Origin: Bacteroidota bacterium
GTDB lineage: Bacteria; Bacteroidota; Bacteroidia; Bacteroidales; VadinHA17
NCBI GenBank assembly: GCA_030605195.1
Contig: JAUWBB010000003.1
Coordinates: forward strand, 1-38,443
Reading direction: 5' to 3'
DNA length: 38,443 bases
The translations under genes were made by a program, and so were the position numbers. This document shows, in pieces, positions 9,687-18,596 of the stretch (its first letter is position 1; each line of letters begins with the position of its first letter). Under the pieces are notes generated by a model. The model was not told where the DNA came from and did not search any database. It saw only the letters and a list, made by a program, of their open reading frames with translations.

Positions 9687-10796
9687 TTAATGATGTTCTG
9701 CTATTGCCATACCAAAATACAAAGCAGATAATAAGGTGAAAACATATGCCTGAATAAGGGCTACCAGAAGCTCAAGAAAGGTCATAAATATTGTAAATAG
9801 TATAGATAAGGGTGAAACAACGAATCCTAACGTCACCTGCATGTCACCGAAAACAAAAATAAGAGCAAAAAAGCCAAGTGCAATAATATGACCAGCAGTG
9901 ATGTTTGCAAAAAGACGGATCATCAGAATCAACGGTTTGGTTAACATCCCGATGATTTCAATAATCGGTACAAGAGGGAGAGGTATCTTCAGCCAAAAAG
10001 GAATTTCCGGAGAGTTGAAAATTTCCTGCCAATAAAATTTATTTCCATTAATCGCTGTAACAACAAAAGTAAAGGCTGCCAGAACCATTGTTACTGTGAT
10101 ATTACCTGTAACATTGGCGCCACCCGGGAAAATGGGTATCAAACCCATCATGTTGTTTATCCAAATAAAGAAAAACAGGGTAAGAAGGTATGGCATAAAT
10201 TTCTCATATTTCTTTTCCCCTATGGAAGGTATTGCAATCTCGTCCCGTATAAAAAGGATAATAGGTTCTACAAAATTCTGAAGGCCTTTGGGGGCTTTAC
10301 CCTGGTTGTTCTTATACACCCTTGCCACTGAAATAAAAACCCACAACATCAGGATAATACAAATAAAAATCGCAAAAACGTTTTTTGAAATGGATAAATC
10401 TATAGGCCGGGTATCCGTACCATCCTCCATAAGTTCTACAACCTTCCCTTCATACTTTCCCTCATGTGCAATTTTAAACCCTTTGTATGAATCGTGACCA
10501 TGGTGGAACTTGCTGGAAAGAAAAACATTTAACCCTTTTGTCTTACTATAAACGATAACAGGTAAGGGAATGCTTAAATGAAAATCCTTATAGGTTAGAA
10601 TGTGCCAATCGTAAGCATCTTTTATATGATCAAAGATGAAATCGCCAGGTTTAAATTCTTTATTTTGTTCTTCACTTTCTGCCTGATGTGTATGTTCCTC
10701 TGTTTCTTGCAAAGCAATGATATAACCAAAAGCAGGAGATAGGTTTAAAAAAATAATAATAACAAATATTGCTGAAAATCCAGAATTGCAAGTCAT
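9687..10796 (-). CDS. atpB: Fo ATP synthase a subunit
   Basis: A 369-residue membrane subunit that forms the two proton half-channels beside the c-ring. The essential arginine is R294 in LILMIRLFANITAGHI, the counterpart of E. coli R210. The first ~30 residues form a signal-like helix, followed by a long extracytoplasmic segment (about residues 30-150) with a His/Glu-rich patch (EEHTHQAESEEQ), then five or six membrane helices. The extended N-terminus is common in Bacteroidota. It starts the Fo part of the operon after two small membrane-protein genes. Confidence 0.96.
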   Translation of the reverse strand: MTCNSGFSAIFVIIIFLNLSPAFGYIIALQETEEHTHQAESEEQNKEFKPGDFIFDHIKDAYDWHILTYKDFHLSIPLPVIVYSKTKGLNVFLSSKFHHGHDSYKGFKIAHEGKYEGKVVELMEDGTDTRPIDLSISKNVFAIFICIILMLWVFISVARVYKNNQGKAPKGLQNFVEPIILFIRDEIAIPSIGEKKYEKFMPYLLTLFFFIWINNMMGLIPIFPGGANVTGNITVTMVLAAFTFVVTAINGNKFYWQEIFNSPEIPFWLKIPLPLVPIIEIIGMLTKPLILMIRLFANITAGHIIALGFFALIFVFGDMQVTLGFVVSPLSILFTIFMTFLELLVALIQAYVFTLLSALYFGMAIAEHH

Positions 10797-10860
10797 TTAA
10801 TAATTTTTGAACATTAACAAAAATAATGAAAAAGATTAAAATCTGCCGGAAACAAGGAAT

Positions 10861-11250
10861 TTAATGATGAGTAACTCTTTTTAAATGGGAAAGAATGGAT
10901 AATATTTCAAAAATGGAGAAAACCAAATAGACAATAAGAAAAGTAAGTAAGAAGGGTGCTGAATCCTGCTTACTAATTACCAGATAAATAATCATAAATA
11001 ACAGATAAATCATCATTTTCAATCCTGTCAGCATTAAGAACCGGTTAACTAATTTCTTTGGTTTCTTTCGGGCTGTCTTTAATAATATTGTATGAATTAC
11101 CGTGGTGAACAGGAAAATAAATAAAAGAACAAAAGGTAGAATAACCTGGTAATACGGATTAAATACCCCGGCAAAAAGAAAATAACCAATTACAGCAAGT
11201 AAAAGAGTGATTAAAATTCCCTTAACAATAAATTTTTTTAATGGGCTCAA
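10861..11250 (-). CDS. Small four-helix membrane protein in the atp operon (AtpI-like position)
   Basis: A 129-residue hydrophobic protein with about four membrane helices: GILITLLLAVIGYFLFAGVF, VILPFVLLFIFLFTTVI, LKMMIYLLFMIIYLVI and FLLTFLIVYLVFSIFEIL. The only possible start is TTG 11250, because an in-frame stop lies three codons upstream and the next methionine is beyond the second helix. It sits between atpZ and atpB, where many bacteria keep atpI. The family is not recognised with confidence; an assembly role for the a subunit or c-ring is inferred from position only. Confidence 0.75.
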   Translation of the reverse strand: MSPLKKFIVKGILITLLLAVIGYFLFAGVFNPYYQVILPFVLLFIFLFTTVIHTILLKTARKKPKKLVNRFLMLTGLKMMIYLLFMIIYLVISKQDSAPFLLTFLIVYLVFSIFEILSILSHLKRVTHH

Positions 11251-11273
11251 GATGATTTAGGATTTTATTAAAA

Positions 11274-11516
11274 TTAAAGGAAGTCTTTTATTGCTATATA
11301 TATTGCCAGAAAAAACGAAAGTGTTGAAAAAAGAACAATAAATAGCGGAAATCCCAAGTGTACAATCTCATCTAGTTTTAAACCTCCAAACACTCCAAGC
11401 AAAATAATAACAATCATTTGGAGCGCTATATTAGAGTATTTCACATAGGGATTAATTTGTTTTTTGTTCTTTCGCTGGTTTGAATTCCTGTTTGAATGTT
11501 TGTTTTGTTGGTTCAT
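11274..11516 (-). CDS. atpZ: AtpZ/AtpI-family ATP synthase accessory protein
   Basis: An 80-residue protein with a basic, Asn/Gln-rich N-terminus (about 25 residues) and two membrane helices separated by GGLKLDEIVHLGFPLF. The pattern YSNIALQM...GVFGGLKLDE matches the AtpZ/AtpI family (PF09527 type). Members lead atp operons and have been linked to c-ring assembly or Mg2+/Ca2+ uptake for ATP synthase. Its first 65 bases overlap the 3' end of the bactofilin gene in another frame, which suggests translational coupling. It is expected in the inner membrane. Confidence 0.82.
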   Translation of the reverse strand: MNQQNKHSNRNSNQRKNKKQINPYVKYSNIALQMIVIILLGVFGGLKLDEIVHLGFPLFIVLFSTLSFFLAIYIAIKDFL

Positions 11517-11868
11517 GTAGAGTTATTTCTTCACTCATATTGCAATTCCCGGTAAATTTAGATCCCGGTTCAATGGCCAACTTATTGGTTTGCATGTCAC
11601 CGTTCACCCGGGCAGTAACTTTCAATGATAATAATTGAGAAACGATCAATTTCCCCTCAACGGTACCGGAAACATCAAAATTTTTACAAGAAATCTCCCC
11701 TTTTACCTTTCCTGTTTCGCCGATAACCACTTTCCCTTTTGTTATTAAATTGCCGTATAATGTTCCATCTATACGGATATCTCCAATGGAATTAATATCC
11801 CCTGTAATTTCCGTACCAATACCAATCAGGTTTATTGCATTGTTTTCAGTCTCGTTATTCTTTGCCAT
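11452..11868 (-). CDS. Bactofilin (polymer-forming cytoskeletal protein)
   Basis: A 138-residue protein whose central region (residues ~12-110) is a right-handed beta-helix repeat with the bactofilin pattern: IGIGTEITGDINSIGDIRID, GTLYGNLITKGKVVIGETG, KVKGEISCKNFDVSGTVEG. Flanking ends are short and polar. Bactofilins polymerise without nucleotide on the inner membrane and help position cell-wall or stalk machinery. It is the first gene of the run leading into the ATP synthase genes and its 3' end overlaps atpZ by 65 bases. Bactofilin next to atp genes is often seen in Bacteroidota. Upstream, TATCTTTA (11911-11904) is a one-mismatch -7 element. Confidence 0.9.
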   Translation of the reverse strand: MAKNNETENNAINLIGIGTEITGDINSIGDIRIDGTLYGNLITKGKVVIGETGKVKGEISCKNFDVSGTVEGKLIVSQLLSLKVTARVNGDMQTNKLAIEPGSKFTGNCNMSEEITLHEPTKQTFKQEFKPAKEQKTN

Positions 11869-11978
11869 GGAATTAAAATGAATTTTTGTTTCGTTTAATG
11901 CACTAAAGATAAGAACATAGTTTCACAAATTGATTAAAAAAAACCTTAATTTTCAGATTTCATAAATAATTAGTTAAT

Positions 11979-12005
11979 AGTCGGCCCGACTGAAGATTGC
12001 CGACT
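11979..12005. repeat. Small hairpin built from the GCCGACT word
   Basis: AGTCGGC (11979-11985) and GCCGACT (11999-12005) are perfect inverted copies. A nested palindrome GTCGGCCCGAC begins at 11980, so two exclusive folds are possible. The same word appears twice in the atpD-atpC gap near 1.43 kb. It lies between the bactofilin and fabH, on the upstream side of the bactofilin-atp run. Confidence 0.5.
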
Positions 12006-12050
12006 TAAAAATACAAAGTATAATGAAATTATCCATTATCAAGCCATAAA

Positions 12051-12138
12051 CATTGAATTTATCCCTGATGGCTATCGGAGCGATCTCATGATCCGCCATC
12101 CCGATAACTATCGGGAGGCGGAGAGTAAATTCCGATAC
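12051..12138 (-). repeat. Dispersed 88-base intergenic palindromic repeat, copy A
   Basis: On the minus strand it begins GTATCGGAATTTACTC and ends TTCAATG, three bases beyond the fabH stop codon. It aligns without gaps to copy B (22163-22250), with five differences in 88 bases. It contains a strong stem (CCGCC-CCCGATA against TATCGGG-GGCGG) and a second, partly decayed stem. It may act as fabH's 3' end structure. Confidence 0.85.
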
Positions 12139-12140
12139 GT

Positions 12141-13157
12141 TTAATTATTCTTTATTTTCTTTTTTCCGTCATAGCCCCACTTCAGGTAAATCGACCCCCA
12201 GGTAAACCCACCACCAAAAGCCGTTAAAATAATATTATCTCCTTTGTTTAACTGGTCCTCCCATTCCCAAAGGCATAATGGTATAGTAGCAGTGGTAGTG
12301 TTTCCGTATCTGGTAATATTGATCATCACTTGTTCTTTCTTTATCCCCATCCGTCGGGCAGTAGCCTCAATAATTCTCATATTTGCCTGGTGTGGTACCA
12401 ACCAGGCCAGGTCTTCCGGAGTAATATTGTGTTTACGCATCATTTCGACTGAAACATCAGCCATTTTTGAAACAGCAAATTTGAATACCGTTTGCCCTTC
12501 CTGATAAATAAAGTGTTCCCTATCCATAAGCGTTTCAAAAGATGCCGGTCTTTCAGAACCGCCTGCTTTCATATGCAGATGATGGCGTCCGTAACCATCG
12601 GTGCGAAAAATATGATCCACAATTCCTACATCTTCGTTGGTTGATTCAAGCAGAACAGCACCGGCAGCATCTCCGAAAAGCGGACAGGTGGTACGGTCGG
12701 TGTAATCGGTAATAGTAGACATTTTATCCGTAGCAACTACCACCACTTTTTCATATTGGCCTGATTCAATAAATTTTGCAGCTGTTTCAAGCGTGTAAAT
12801 AAATCCTGAACAAGCTGCATTCATATCAAAACTCCAGGCATTTTTTATTCCTACTTTATCACTGATGATATTAGCCGTTGCCGGAAACATTCTGTCAGGT
12901 GTAACGGTTGTACAAATCATCAACTCCACTTCCTCTGGTAATGTTCCTGTCTTTTCCAGCAATCCTCTAACCGCTTTTTCTCCCATATATGAAGATCCCC
13001 GGGCTTCCCCCTTCAAAATTCGTCTTTCTTTAATACCAATCCTTTGCATTATCCATTCATCTGATGTATCCACCATGGAAGCCAGTTCATCATTGGATAG
13101 CCTGTATTCGGGAACCCAGCAATTTATTCCTGTTATCGACGCTCTGATGCTTTCCAT
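12141..13157 (-). CDS. fabH: 3-oxoacyl-ACP synthase III (KAS III)
   Basis: A 338-residue condensing enzyme that joins an acyl-CoA primer to malonyl-ACP to start fatty acid synthesis. The catalytic triad is visible: C116 in [11 protein letters not shown]256 in VPHQANMRI and N286 in [10 protein letters not shown]. The N-terminus [18 protein letters not shown] and [12 protein letters not shown] are typical. The start overlaps the plsX stop in a TAATG arrangement, giving tight coupling. It ends the yceD-rpmF-plsX-fabH cluster, a widely conserved association. No defects are seen. Confidence 0.97.
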   Translation of the reverse strand: MESIRASITGINCWVPEYRLSNDELASMVDTSDEWIMQRIGIKERRILKGEARGSSYMGEKAVRGLLEKTGTLPEEVELMICTTVTPDRMFPATANIISDKVGIKNAWSFDMNAACSGFIYTLETAAKFIESGQYEKVVVVATDKMSTITDYTDRTTCPLFGDAAGAVLLESTNEDVGIVDHIFRTDGYGRHHLHMKAGGSERPASFETLMDREHFIYQEGQTVFKFAVSKMADVSVEMMRKHNITPEDLAWLVPHQANMRIIEATARRMGIKKEQVMINITRYGNTTTATIPLCLWEWEDQLNKGDNIILTAFGGGFTWGSIYLKWGYDGKKKIKNN

Positions 13158-14098
13158 TATTTAAAAGCTTCTTTAATTCTATCCGTTAATTTCGCATTAA
13201 TAACACTTTTTGTGTACAGTATCATATTTTTTATGGCTTTATCATTGGAAATGCCATGACCGATGATTACATTTGAATTAACTCCAAGGACAGGTGTTCC
13301 ACCGTAATTTTCAAAATTAAACCGTTCAAAGAATTCATCTTTTATTTTCCGCTTTCTCACCATTGTATAAAAAGCTTCCGCTTCCTTCAATACAACATTT
13401 CCCACAAAACCGTCACATACAATCACATCGGCTTTTTCATTGCTGAAAAAATTATTTCCTTCAACATTGCCAATAAAATTAAACTCTTTAGTTCCTTTCA
13501 TTAATTCATACGCTGACTTTGAGACCAAATTGCCTTTTGTCTCCTCTAATCCGATATTTAACAAACCGACCCTGGGATTTTCAGTATTCCAGACATGTTC
13601 AGCATATAGCGATCCCAGAATAGCATATTGAAAAAGAACGTCAGGCCGGCAATCAGGATTTATCCCAACATCCAATAGAATTGCGGGTTTGCCCTCCACG
13701 GTTGGTATTGAAGATGCGATTGCAGGTCGAATAATTCCTTCAATAACTTTTACAGTATAACGAAGCCCTATCAACATTGCCCCGGTGTTCCCTGCACTCG
13801 CCAATCCATCAATTTCACCATTTTTCAGAAGTTTGTAGCCAATACTTATGCTGGAATTTGTCTTTAAAGCCCAGGCTTTTGCAGGATGATCTCCCATTTC
13901 AATAAACACTTCAGTATGAGCAATATCGAATCTGGAAGAGGGCACATGCTCACGTTCTAAAATGCCCTGGATTCTTTTTTCATCACCAATCAAGACTAAT
14001 TTGTCGTCGGGTGTTAATTCTTTCAAAGCAAGGATTGCACCCAAAACGGTAGCTTCAGGTGCATAATCACCACCCATTACGTCAATACCTATTCTCAT
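13157..14098 (-). CDS. plsX: Phosphate acyltransferase
   Basis: A 313-residue PlsX that converts acyl-ACP to acyl-phosphate for PlsY, the first committed supply step of phospholipid synthesis. It opens [20 protein letters not shown], the family signature, and contains [19 protein letters not shown] and [16 protein letters not shown]. It is a peripheral cytoplasmic membrane enzyme. Length is normal. It follows rpmF by 30 bases and overlaps fabH by one base. Confidence 0.97.
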   Translation of the reverse strand: MRIGIDVMGGDYAPEATVLGAILALKELTPDDKLVLIGDEKRIQGILEREHVPSSRFDIAHTEVFIEMGDHPAKAWALKTNSSISIGYKLLKNGEIDGLASAGNTGAMLIGLRYTVKVIEGIIRPAIASSIPTVEGKPAILLDVGINPDCRPDVLFQYAILGSLYAEHVWNTENPRVGLLNIGLEETKGNLVSKSAYELMKGTKEFNFIGNVEGNNFFSNEKADVIVCDGFVGNVVLKEAEAFYTMVRKRKIKDEFFERFNFENYGGTPVLGVNSNVIIGHGISNDKAIKNMILYTKSVINAKLTDRIKEAFK

Positions 14099-14128
14099 AA
14101 AAGTGAGTTGAAGGTTAATAGTAATGAA

Positions 14129-14317
14129 CTAAGCCGTAACTTCTTTTTCGATAGCTAACTTTCCTCTGTAATACCCACACTCCGGGCAAACCCTATGATA
14201 CAGAACAGTTGCGCCACAATTTTGACAGGTAGCAATAGTGGTGGGGACAGTAGCTTTATAATGTGTCCGGCGCTTATTTCTTCTTTGCTTGGATGTTTTT
14301 CTTTTTGGATGTGCCAT
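14129..14317 (-). CDS. rpmF: 50S ribosomal protein L32
   Basis: A 62-residue protein started at ATG 14317 (MAHPKRKTSKQRRNKRRTH), the standard L32 opening; the ATG two codons upstream is less likely. Two CxxC pairs (CQNC and CPEC) form the zinc ribbon, so this is the zinc-binding C+ form. It lies between yceD and plsX. Its first 44 bases overlap the 3' end of yceD in another frame, more overlap than is common for this pair and consistent with coupled translation. Confidence 0.96.
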   Translation of the reverse strand: MAHPKRKTSKQRRNKRRTHYKATVPTTIATCQNCGATVLYHRVCPECGYYRGKLAIEKEVTA

Positions 14318-14840
14318 TTTCAATTAATTTTATTTTCTTTAACGGAGCCCATCTTGGATCTTCGTCAATTTTATTTTCTTTCCTGATAAGAAATTTGTTT
14401 AGTTTGTTCAACATTTCCTTATTACAAAGGCTTTTTCCGTTTTTCCCGTTTGGATGTATTCGTTTATAGGGTAAACTCAGGCAGATAAAATCAAAAAAAA
14501 TTTGAGATATATTAATTTCGTGATCTTCTGTGGAAAGAAAAATCATATCATCTGTAAGTTCTTCGTTACTCTCACCAAATTTTGCAAAAACAGTTCCGGT
14601 ATATTGAACGGGGAAATTAAAACATTCCAGGCACCGGTCACAGGTTATATTCACTTCTCCCTGAATGTTAAAATGCAACTCAATTACCGGCGGTTTTTTA
14701 TTCACCGTTACCTTCCCCGAAAGATTGCCCTCTTTTATCTCTGAATTTTCAAAATACTCAAAGAACCTGAAATCAATTTTAAAATTGAACTCGTGCTTTC
14801 CCAACCCTAATTCTTTGATCGGAATTGTATATTTCCTCAT
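14274..14840 (-). CDS. YceD/DUF177 family protein
   Basis: About 188 residues from ATG 14840 (MRKYTIPIKELGLGKHEF); a TTG nine bases upstream is the only alternative. The pair CDRCLECF near residue 75 is the conserved cysteine motif of the DUF177/YceD family. Members are linked to 23S rRNA accumulation and are nearly always encoded directly before rpmF, as here. The C-terminus is lysine-rich (SKKKNIQAKKK) and lies in the overlap with rpmF. The gene is the first of the yceD-rpmF-plsX-fabH unit and has a well-matched promoter 33 bases upstream. Confidence 0.9.
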   Translation of the reverse strand: MRKYTIPIKELGLGKHEFNFKIDFRFFEYFENSEIKEGNLSGKVTVNKKPPVIELHFNIQGEVNITCDRCLECFNFPVQYTGTVFAKFGESNEELTDDMIFLSTEDHEINISQIFFDFICLSLPYKRIHPNGKNGKSLCNKEMLNKLNKFLIRKENKIDEDPRWAPLKKIKLIENGTSKKKNIQAKKK

Positions 14841-14872
14841 CTTTTTCAAATCCCATCAAAAAAATTGTCTCG

Positions 14873-14903
14873 CAAAAGTAGAAATTAATATTTAACATAC
14901 AAA
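14873..14903 (-). promoter_or_regulatory. Promoter of the yceD-rpmF-plsX-fabH unit
   Basis: On the minus strand TTTG (14903-14900) is followed after exactly 19 bases by TACTTTTG (14880-14873). This is a full match to the Bacteroidota housekeeping promoter, TTTG-N19-TAnnTTTG. Transcription should begin near 14866, giving a leader of about 26 bases to ATG 14840. The -33 element lies inside the last codons of the upstream antiporter gene. Confidence 0.72.
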
Positions 14904-17834
14904 TATCAGGCAATCCTTGTTAAAATTCATCCCTGTGGTTTCTAAAATAGCCGGCGCTTTAATCTCTTTTTTGCCTTTGTCTTTTGGAATAGCTCTTCCG
15001 GTCAAGAGAATAACAATTTTATCTTTAAGGTCCATATCAGGACTTTCGCCTGGATTAATTACCAATCCCTTGGATAACAAGTTCCTCAACTGAGACTGCC
15101 GCCAATGTTTATAGGGTTCTATTTGCACTAATAAATTTTCAGCCATGCGAGACCCTCCAATTCGCCACAGCCGTTTTTCAAGTTTCTCTGATGCTTTCAT
15201 GATGGAATGCATATTGGCTGATGACATCCACAAGACCGTTAGAGGCGATTCGGCAGATACTTCTGCTGTCCTTGGTAAACCAGTCAATCCAGCCATTTCG
15301 CCAATAAAATTTCCCTGGCCTATAATATCCACCACCTTTTCTTTAACCGTTACTTTTATAGTCCCTCTTGCAATAAAGAAAAATCCGTCGCCTGAACCAC
15401 CTTCACGAATGATTTTCTCTCCAACCGAATATACTTTGGTTTGAAAATGACTCACTACCTGGCTTAAAACTCCCGGTTCAAGATCCTTTAACCATGACAC
15501 ATCTTTCAGTAATTCCACTGCATCGGGTAAGGATACCGATAGTGGTGAATCCATTAACTTTTTCATCCTTTCTTCAATTCCGGAAATCATCTTTTTGGCT
15601 TCACCGCTTTCAATCCTTCCATTCTTTTGTAATCTTTCTACTGTCCTTCGTTCATAATTCAACATAGAACGTATGGCTTGTCTTGTAGCAATCGCGGAAT
15701 AAATTTCAGGAAAATTTTTCCGAATGTTTCTAATAAATGTTTGCCCATGAATTTTGTTTTCATTGATCTCTTCTTCAATAATTCCAAGGGTTTTTTCTTC
15801 TTCCTCATCATTCATCTGATCATCGGTTTTAAGACTTCTGTACATGCTTTCAACCAATTTCAGTGCTTCTTCCTGAGCCTCAACAAATCCCCTGGCACTA
15901 TCATAACTAACGGATAATCTTTCAAAAAAAGTCCGTTTTGTCATCCTCCCGGCCATCGGCATCGATTGCAACCAAGTTAATAATTTTGGTGTTTTCCAGG
16001 ATTCCTCCAGGTCTTTTCTTTCCGATAAGGGGATCATTCCTCCGGCATCAAGAATGTCGTCAATCGTCTCTGATAACCTCCGTACTGCAACGGGACCAAG
16101 TAATCCATCTCTAAATTGATGCCAATAACTGCTTTTTTCTTTTTCAAGTATCCTTCGACGGGTTTCAGCGATGGTTTCTATTTTAATGTTTTCCGTACTA
16201 ATTCTTTCGGCACTTTGGGGAAGGTATTCTTTTACCGCAGTCCAGTTAGCACGGCTCAGAAACCGGTCCTCCTTCAATTTTTCAACCGCATTTTCGGTGC
16301 TCTGTCTGAGATACTGGTTTGCATTGGAGCGCATCAGGGCTATGGCCGGTGAAACTTTGGTTAAACCAAGCTTATTAACCAAAATTTTAATAGTGGTTGC
16401 ATTAACTAACGATGTAAGGGTTACTAAACCGGCAGTTAAAAAAAGAATTTGGTCCCTTATTTGAATGGGTATTGATTCTTCCCCTGCAACAATTAATGCC
16501 AGGGCAAGACCAATTGCTCCGCGTAGCGCACCCCACCATAAAACATATGATTCTTTTACCGACAGGCCATATCCAATCCTCTTCATAAACGGATAGAATA
16601 TTCCTATTATAATTGCACGGATAATATGGATACCAATATAAACAATTCCAAGAATAAGAAAATCTTTTCCGGTAAAAACTGTTCGTTGGGCTATCACCAC
16701 ACCAACGATTAAAAAGATTAAAGTATTAGCAATAAAGGCGGCTAATTCCCAAAATTCATGGAGAAAGTGCTCAACTTCCGGACTTATTCTGGTACGTCCA
16801 ACGCTTGCCATTACCAAACCGAGGGTAACCAGACCCAGCACACCGGATACATGGAAGAAATGTTCGCAAATAAAAAATGTAATATATGCAGCCATAATAA
16901 CGACACTGATCTCAACAAGGGCATCATTAAAAACCCTTCTAACCCATGAAATGGTAAGTCCTCCTATGATTAATCCTAAAAGGATACCTCCAAATGCAAC
17001 ACGGAAAAATTCAAGTATCGGAGAACCGGATGCCTCACCGGTGAAACTCAGAAGGAAAACCATGAAAAGAACAATGGCTGTTCCGTCGTTCAATAAGGAT
17101 TCTCCCTCGATAAGTGTACCCAGTTTCTTACTTGCACCTAATTCCTTCAACAACGCTACAACCGCAACCGGGTCAGTAGCACTCGCTATTGCACCAAACA
17201 TCAATGCAATAGTCCAGCCCCAGCCCACAAGTCCTATTCCAGCTTTATCCAAACCAATAACAAGAGCAGCTGTTAAAACCATAGCCAAAATTATTCCGGG
17301 AATAGCAAGAATGGAAGCATTAGTAAAAGTCCTTCTGAACGTATGAACATCCAGTGCAAAAGCTGCCTCAAAGATCAGTATAGGCAAGAAAATAAAAAGA
17401 ATCAAATGAGGATCCATCTTTCCGGCCCATGCAATCGATTTACTGAAAAAACTTAAATTCAGATGTACAAATCCAAGATTCCAGGAATCAAACCAGCCAA
17501 CACGCGTTGCCATACCCAGACCTAAACCAAACAGAAGTAACATAACCGTAAAAGGCAGCGGACTTTTTCGTAAAAAATGCCTTACGGCAGCACCAATGAT
17601 CAAGGCGATAATAATGAAAAACAACGATGATAAATCGGGGCCATGTTTTCCCTCATCATGAACCTCCTGATCAGTATGTTCTTCAGCCTCGTGTTGTACA
17701 ACTTCAGTCTTATCTTTTCCGGGAACCTGATCCTTGTTGTGTTCCTGGCCGTAACCGGAATATGAGAGGCCTATAAACAAACAAAAAATTAAAGGGAGAA
17801 ATAACTTTAATGAAATGATTCTTTTAGCTTTCAT
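14892..17834 (-). CDS. CPA1 cation:proton antiporter with C-terminal cyclic-nucleotide-binding domain (SOS1-like layout)
   Basis: About 980 residues from ATG 17834 (MKAKRIISLKLFLPLIFCLF, a signal peptide ending near YSGYGQEH); the open frame reaches a TTG at 17894, which is less likely. A His/Glu-rich segment (VQHEAEEHTDQEVHDEGKHG) precedes about 12-13 membrane helices. CPA1 motifs are intact: ATDPVAVVALL with D221, and ESLLNDGTAI with N249/D250, the ion-binding pair. A soluble region of more than 400 residues follows, with a cNMP-binding-like domain at about 775-890 (EKIIREGGSGDGFFFIARG, GNFIGEMAGLTGLPRTAEVS). The layout resembles plant SOS1 and sperm NHE. It probably exports Na+ in exchange for H+ under allosteric control; the ligand is unproven. 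Confidence 0.9.
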   Translation of the reverse strand: MKAKRIISLKLFLPLIFCLFIGLSYSGYGQEHNKDQVPGKDKTEVVQHEAEEHTDQEVHDEGKHGPDLSSLFFIIIALIIGAAVRHFLRKSPLPFTVMLLLFGLGLGMATRVGWFDSWNLGFVHLNLSFFSKSIAWAGKMDPHLILFIFLPILIFEAAFALDVHTFRRTFTNASILAIPGIILAMVLTAALVIGLDKAGIGLVGWGWTIALMFGAIASATDPVAVVALLKELGASKKLGTLIEGESLLNDGTAIVLFMVFLLSFTGEASGSPILEFFRVAFGGILLGLIIGGLTISWVRRVFNDALVEISVVIMAAYITFFICEHFFHVSGVLGLVTLGLVMASVGRTRISPEVEHFLHEFWELAAFIANTLIFLIVGVVIAQRTVFTGKDFLILGIVYIGIHIIRAIIIGIFYPFMKRIGYGLSVKESYVLWWGALRGAIGLALALIVAGEESIPIQIRDQILFLTAGLVTLTSLVNATTIKILVNKLGLTKVSPAIALMRSNANQYLRQSTENAVEKLKEDRFLSRANWTAVKEYLPQSAERISTENIKIETIAETRRRILEKEKSSYWHQFRDGLLGPVAVRRLSETIDDILDAGGMIPLSERKDLEESWKTPKLLTWLQSMPMAGRMTKRTFFERLSVSYDSARGFVEAQEEALKLVESMYRSLKTDDQMNDEEEEKTLGIIEEEINENKIHGQTFIRNIRKNFPEIYSAIATRQAIRSMLNYERRTVERLQKNGRIESGEAKKMISGIEERMKKLMDSPLSVSLPDAVELLKDVSWLKDLEPGVLSQVVSHFQTKVYSVGEKIIREGGSGDGFFFIARGTIKVTVKEKVVDIIGQGNFIGEMAGLTGLPRTAEVSAESPLTVLWMSSANMHSIMKASEKLEKRLWRIGGSRMAENLLVQIEPYKHWRQSQLRNLLSKGLVINPGESPDMDLKDKIVILLTGRAIPKDKGKKEIKAPAILETTGMNFNKDCLIFVC

Positions 17835-18058
17835 GGGTGAAATAATTTTTTCCAAGGTACTAAATTGATTTGATTTTTTATTTAGGAAAAACAATCATTC
17901 ATTGATTCCCCCTGAATGAAAATTAATGCTTCACTAATAATACAGCAAAAGGATATAATCACGAAAATCTTGGGGGATGGAATATAAGAATGCAAAACAG
18001 GCTAATGGTATTAACGTTTCAAGAAAAACCGCTTTTACTACCATTACCTCAATTTGTT

Positions 18059-18559
18059 CTATTCTTTGATGATTTTTTTGGTTAGAATTCGTTTTTTCAG
18101 AGTATAGAACTCTGCAAAATAGATGCCTTTATAGAAATCATCTACAGGAAAGGAAAATCGATTACTCCCGGGAGATATTTCAAAACTAAACCTTTTTACC
18201 TCTTTACCCAGTATATCCCTGATCAGTAAAATTCCATCCAATGCCCTGTCCGCATTAAATGTAAGGTTCAACATGTTCTTTACGGGATTAGGATAGATCT
18301 TGAAATCTTTTTTCAGATCCGAAAATAATGCAGGTCCCGGAGGTATTGTTGTTGAAGCGGTTGTATATGATACGCTGGTACCTTCCAGCCGTATTGTATC
18401 ATTTATCCTGTTATTCGTTAATGTATCGGGGAGAACTTTATTCCCCTGAATTTTAGTAATATGCTTTGTCGCAAAAACAGGAAGGACCGATAAACCAAAT
18501 ATCAAAACATATCCGATAATCAAATTTTGTGATTTATGTTTTATTTTTAATCGGTTCAT
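18059..18559 (-). CDS. Small secreted protein with type IX secretion sorting domain
   Basis: This 166-residue protein has an N-terminal signal peptide (residues ~11-30, LIIGYVLIFGLSVLPVFA). A 55-residue segment without recognisable fold follows, rich in Thr and Ser (VSYTTASTTIPPGP). From about residue 86 comes a full Por-secretion-tail CTD: FKIYPNPVKNMLNLTF, LLIRDILGKEVKRF, DFYKGIYFAEFYT, KRILTKKIIKE. T9SS cargo normally carries a large effector before this tail, so the mature protein here is almost only sorting domain. It could be a decayed larger gene or a genuine small surface protein. A consensus promoter directly upstream argues that it is expressed. It is flanked by the antiporter and the degraded restriction locus. 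Confidence 0.85.
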   Translation of the reverse strand: MNRLKIKHKSQNLIIGYVLIFGLSVLPVFATKHITKIQGNKVLPDTLTNNRINDTIRLEGTSVSYTTASTTIPPGPALFSDLKKDFKIYPNPVKNMLNLTFNADRALDGILLIRDILGKEVKRFSFEISPGSNRFSFPVDDFYKGIYFAEFYTLKKRILTKKIIKE

Positions 18560-18596
18560 ATCTTGTTTATACAGCTTTATTTATTCTAATCACAAA

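Noticed and set aside
16951-17346. Plus-strand open frame of 131 codons inside the antiporter gene
   Set aside because: It is antisense to the conserved CPA1 core, whose motifs account for the sequence; the opposite frame has a biased Pro/Ser/Ala composition.
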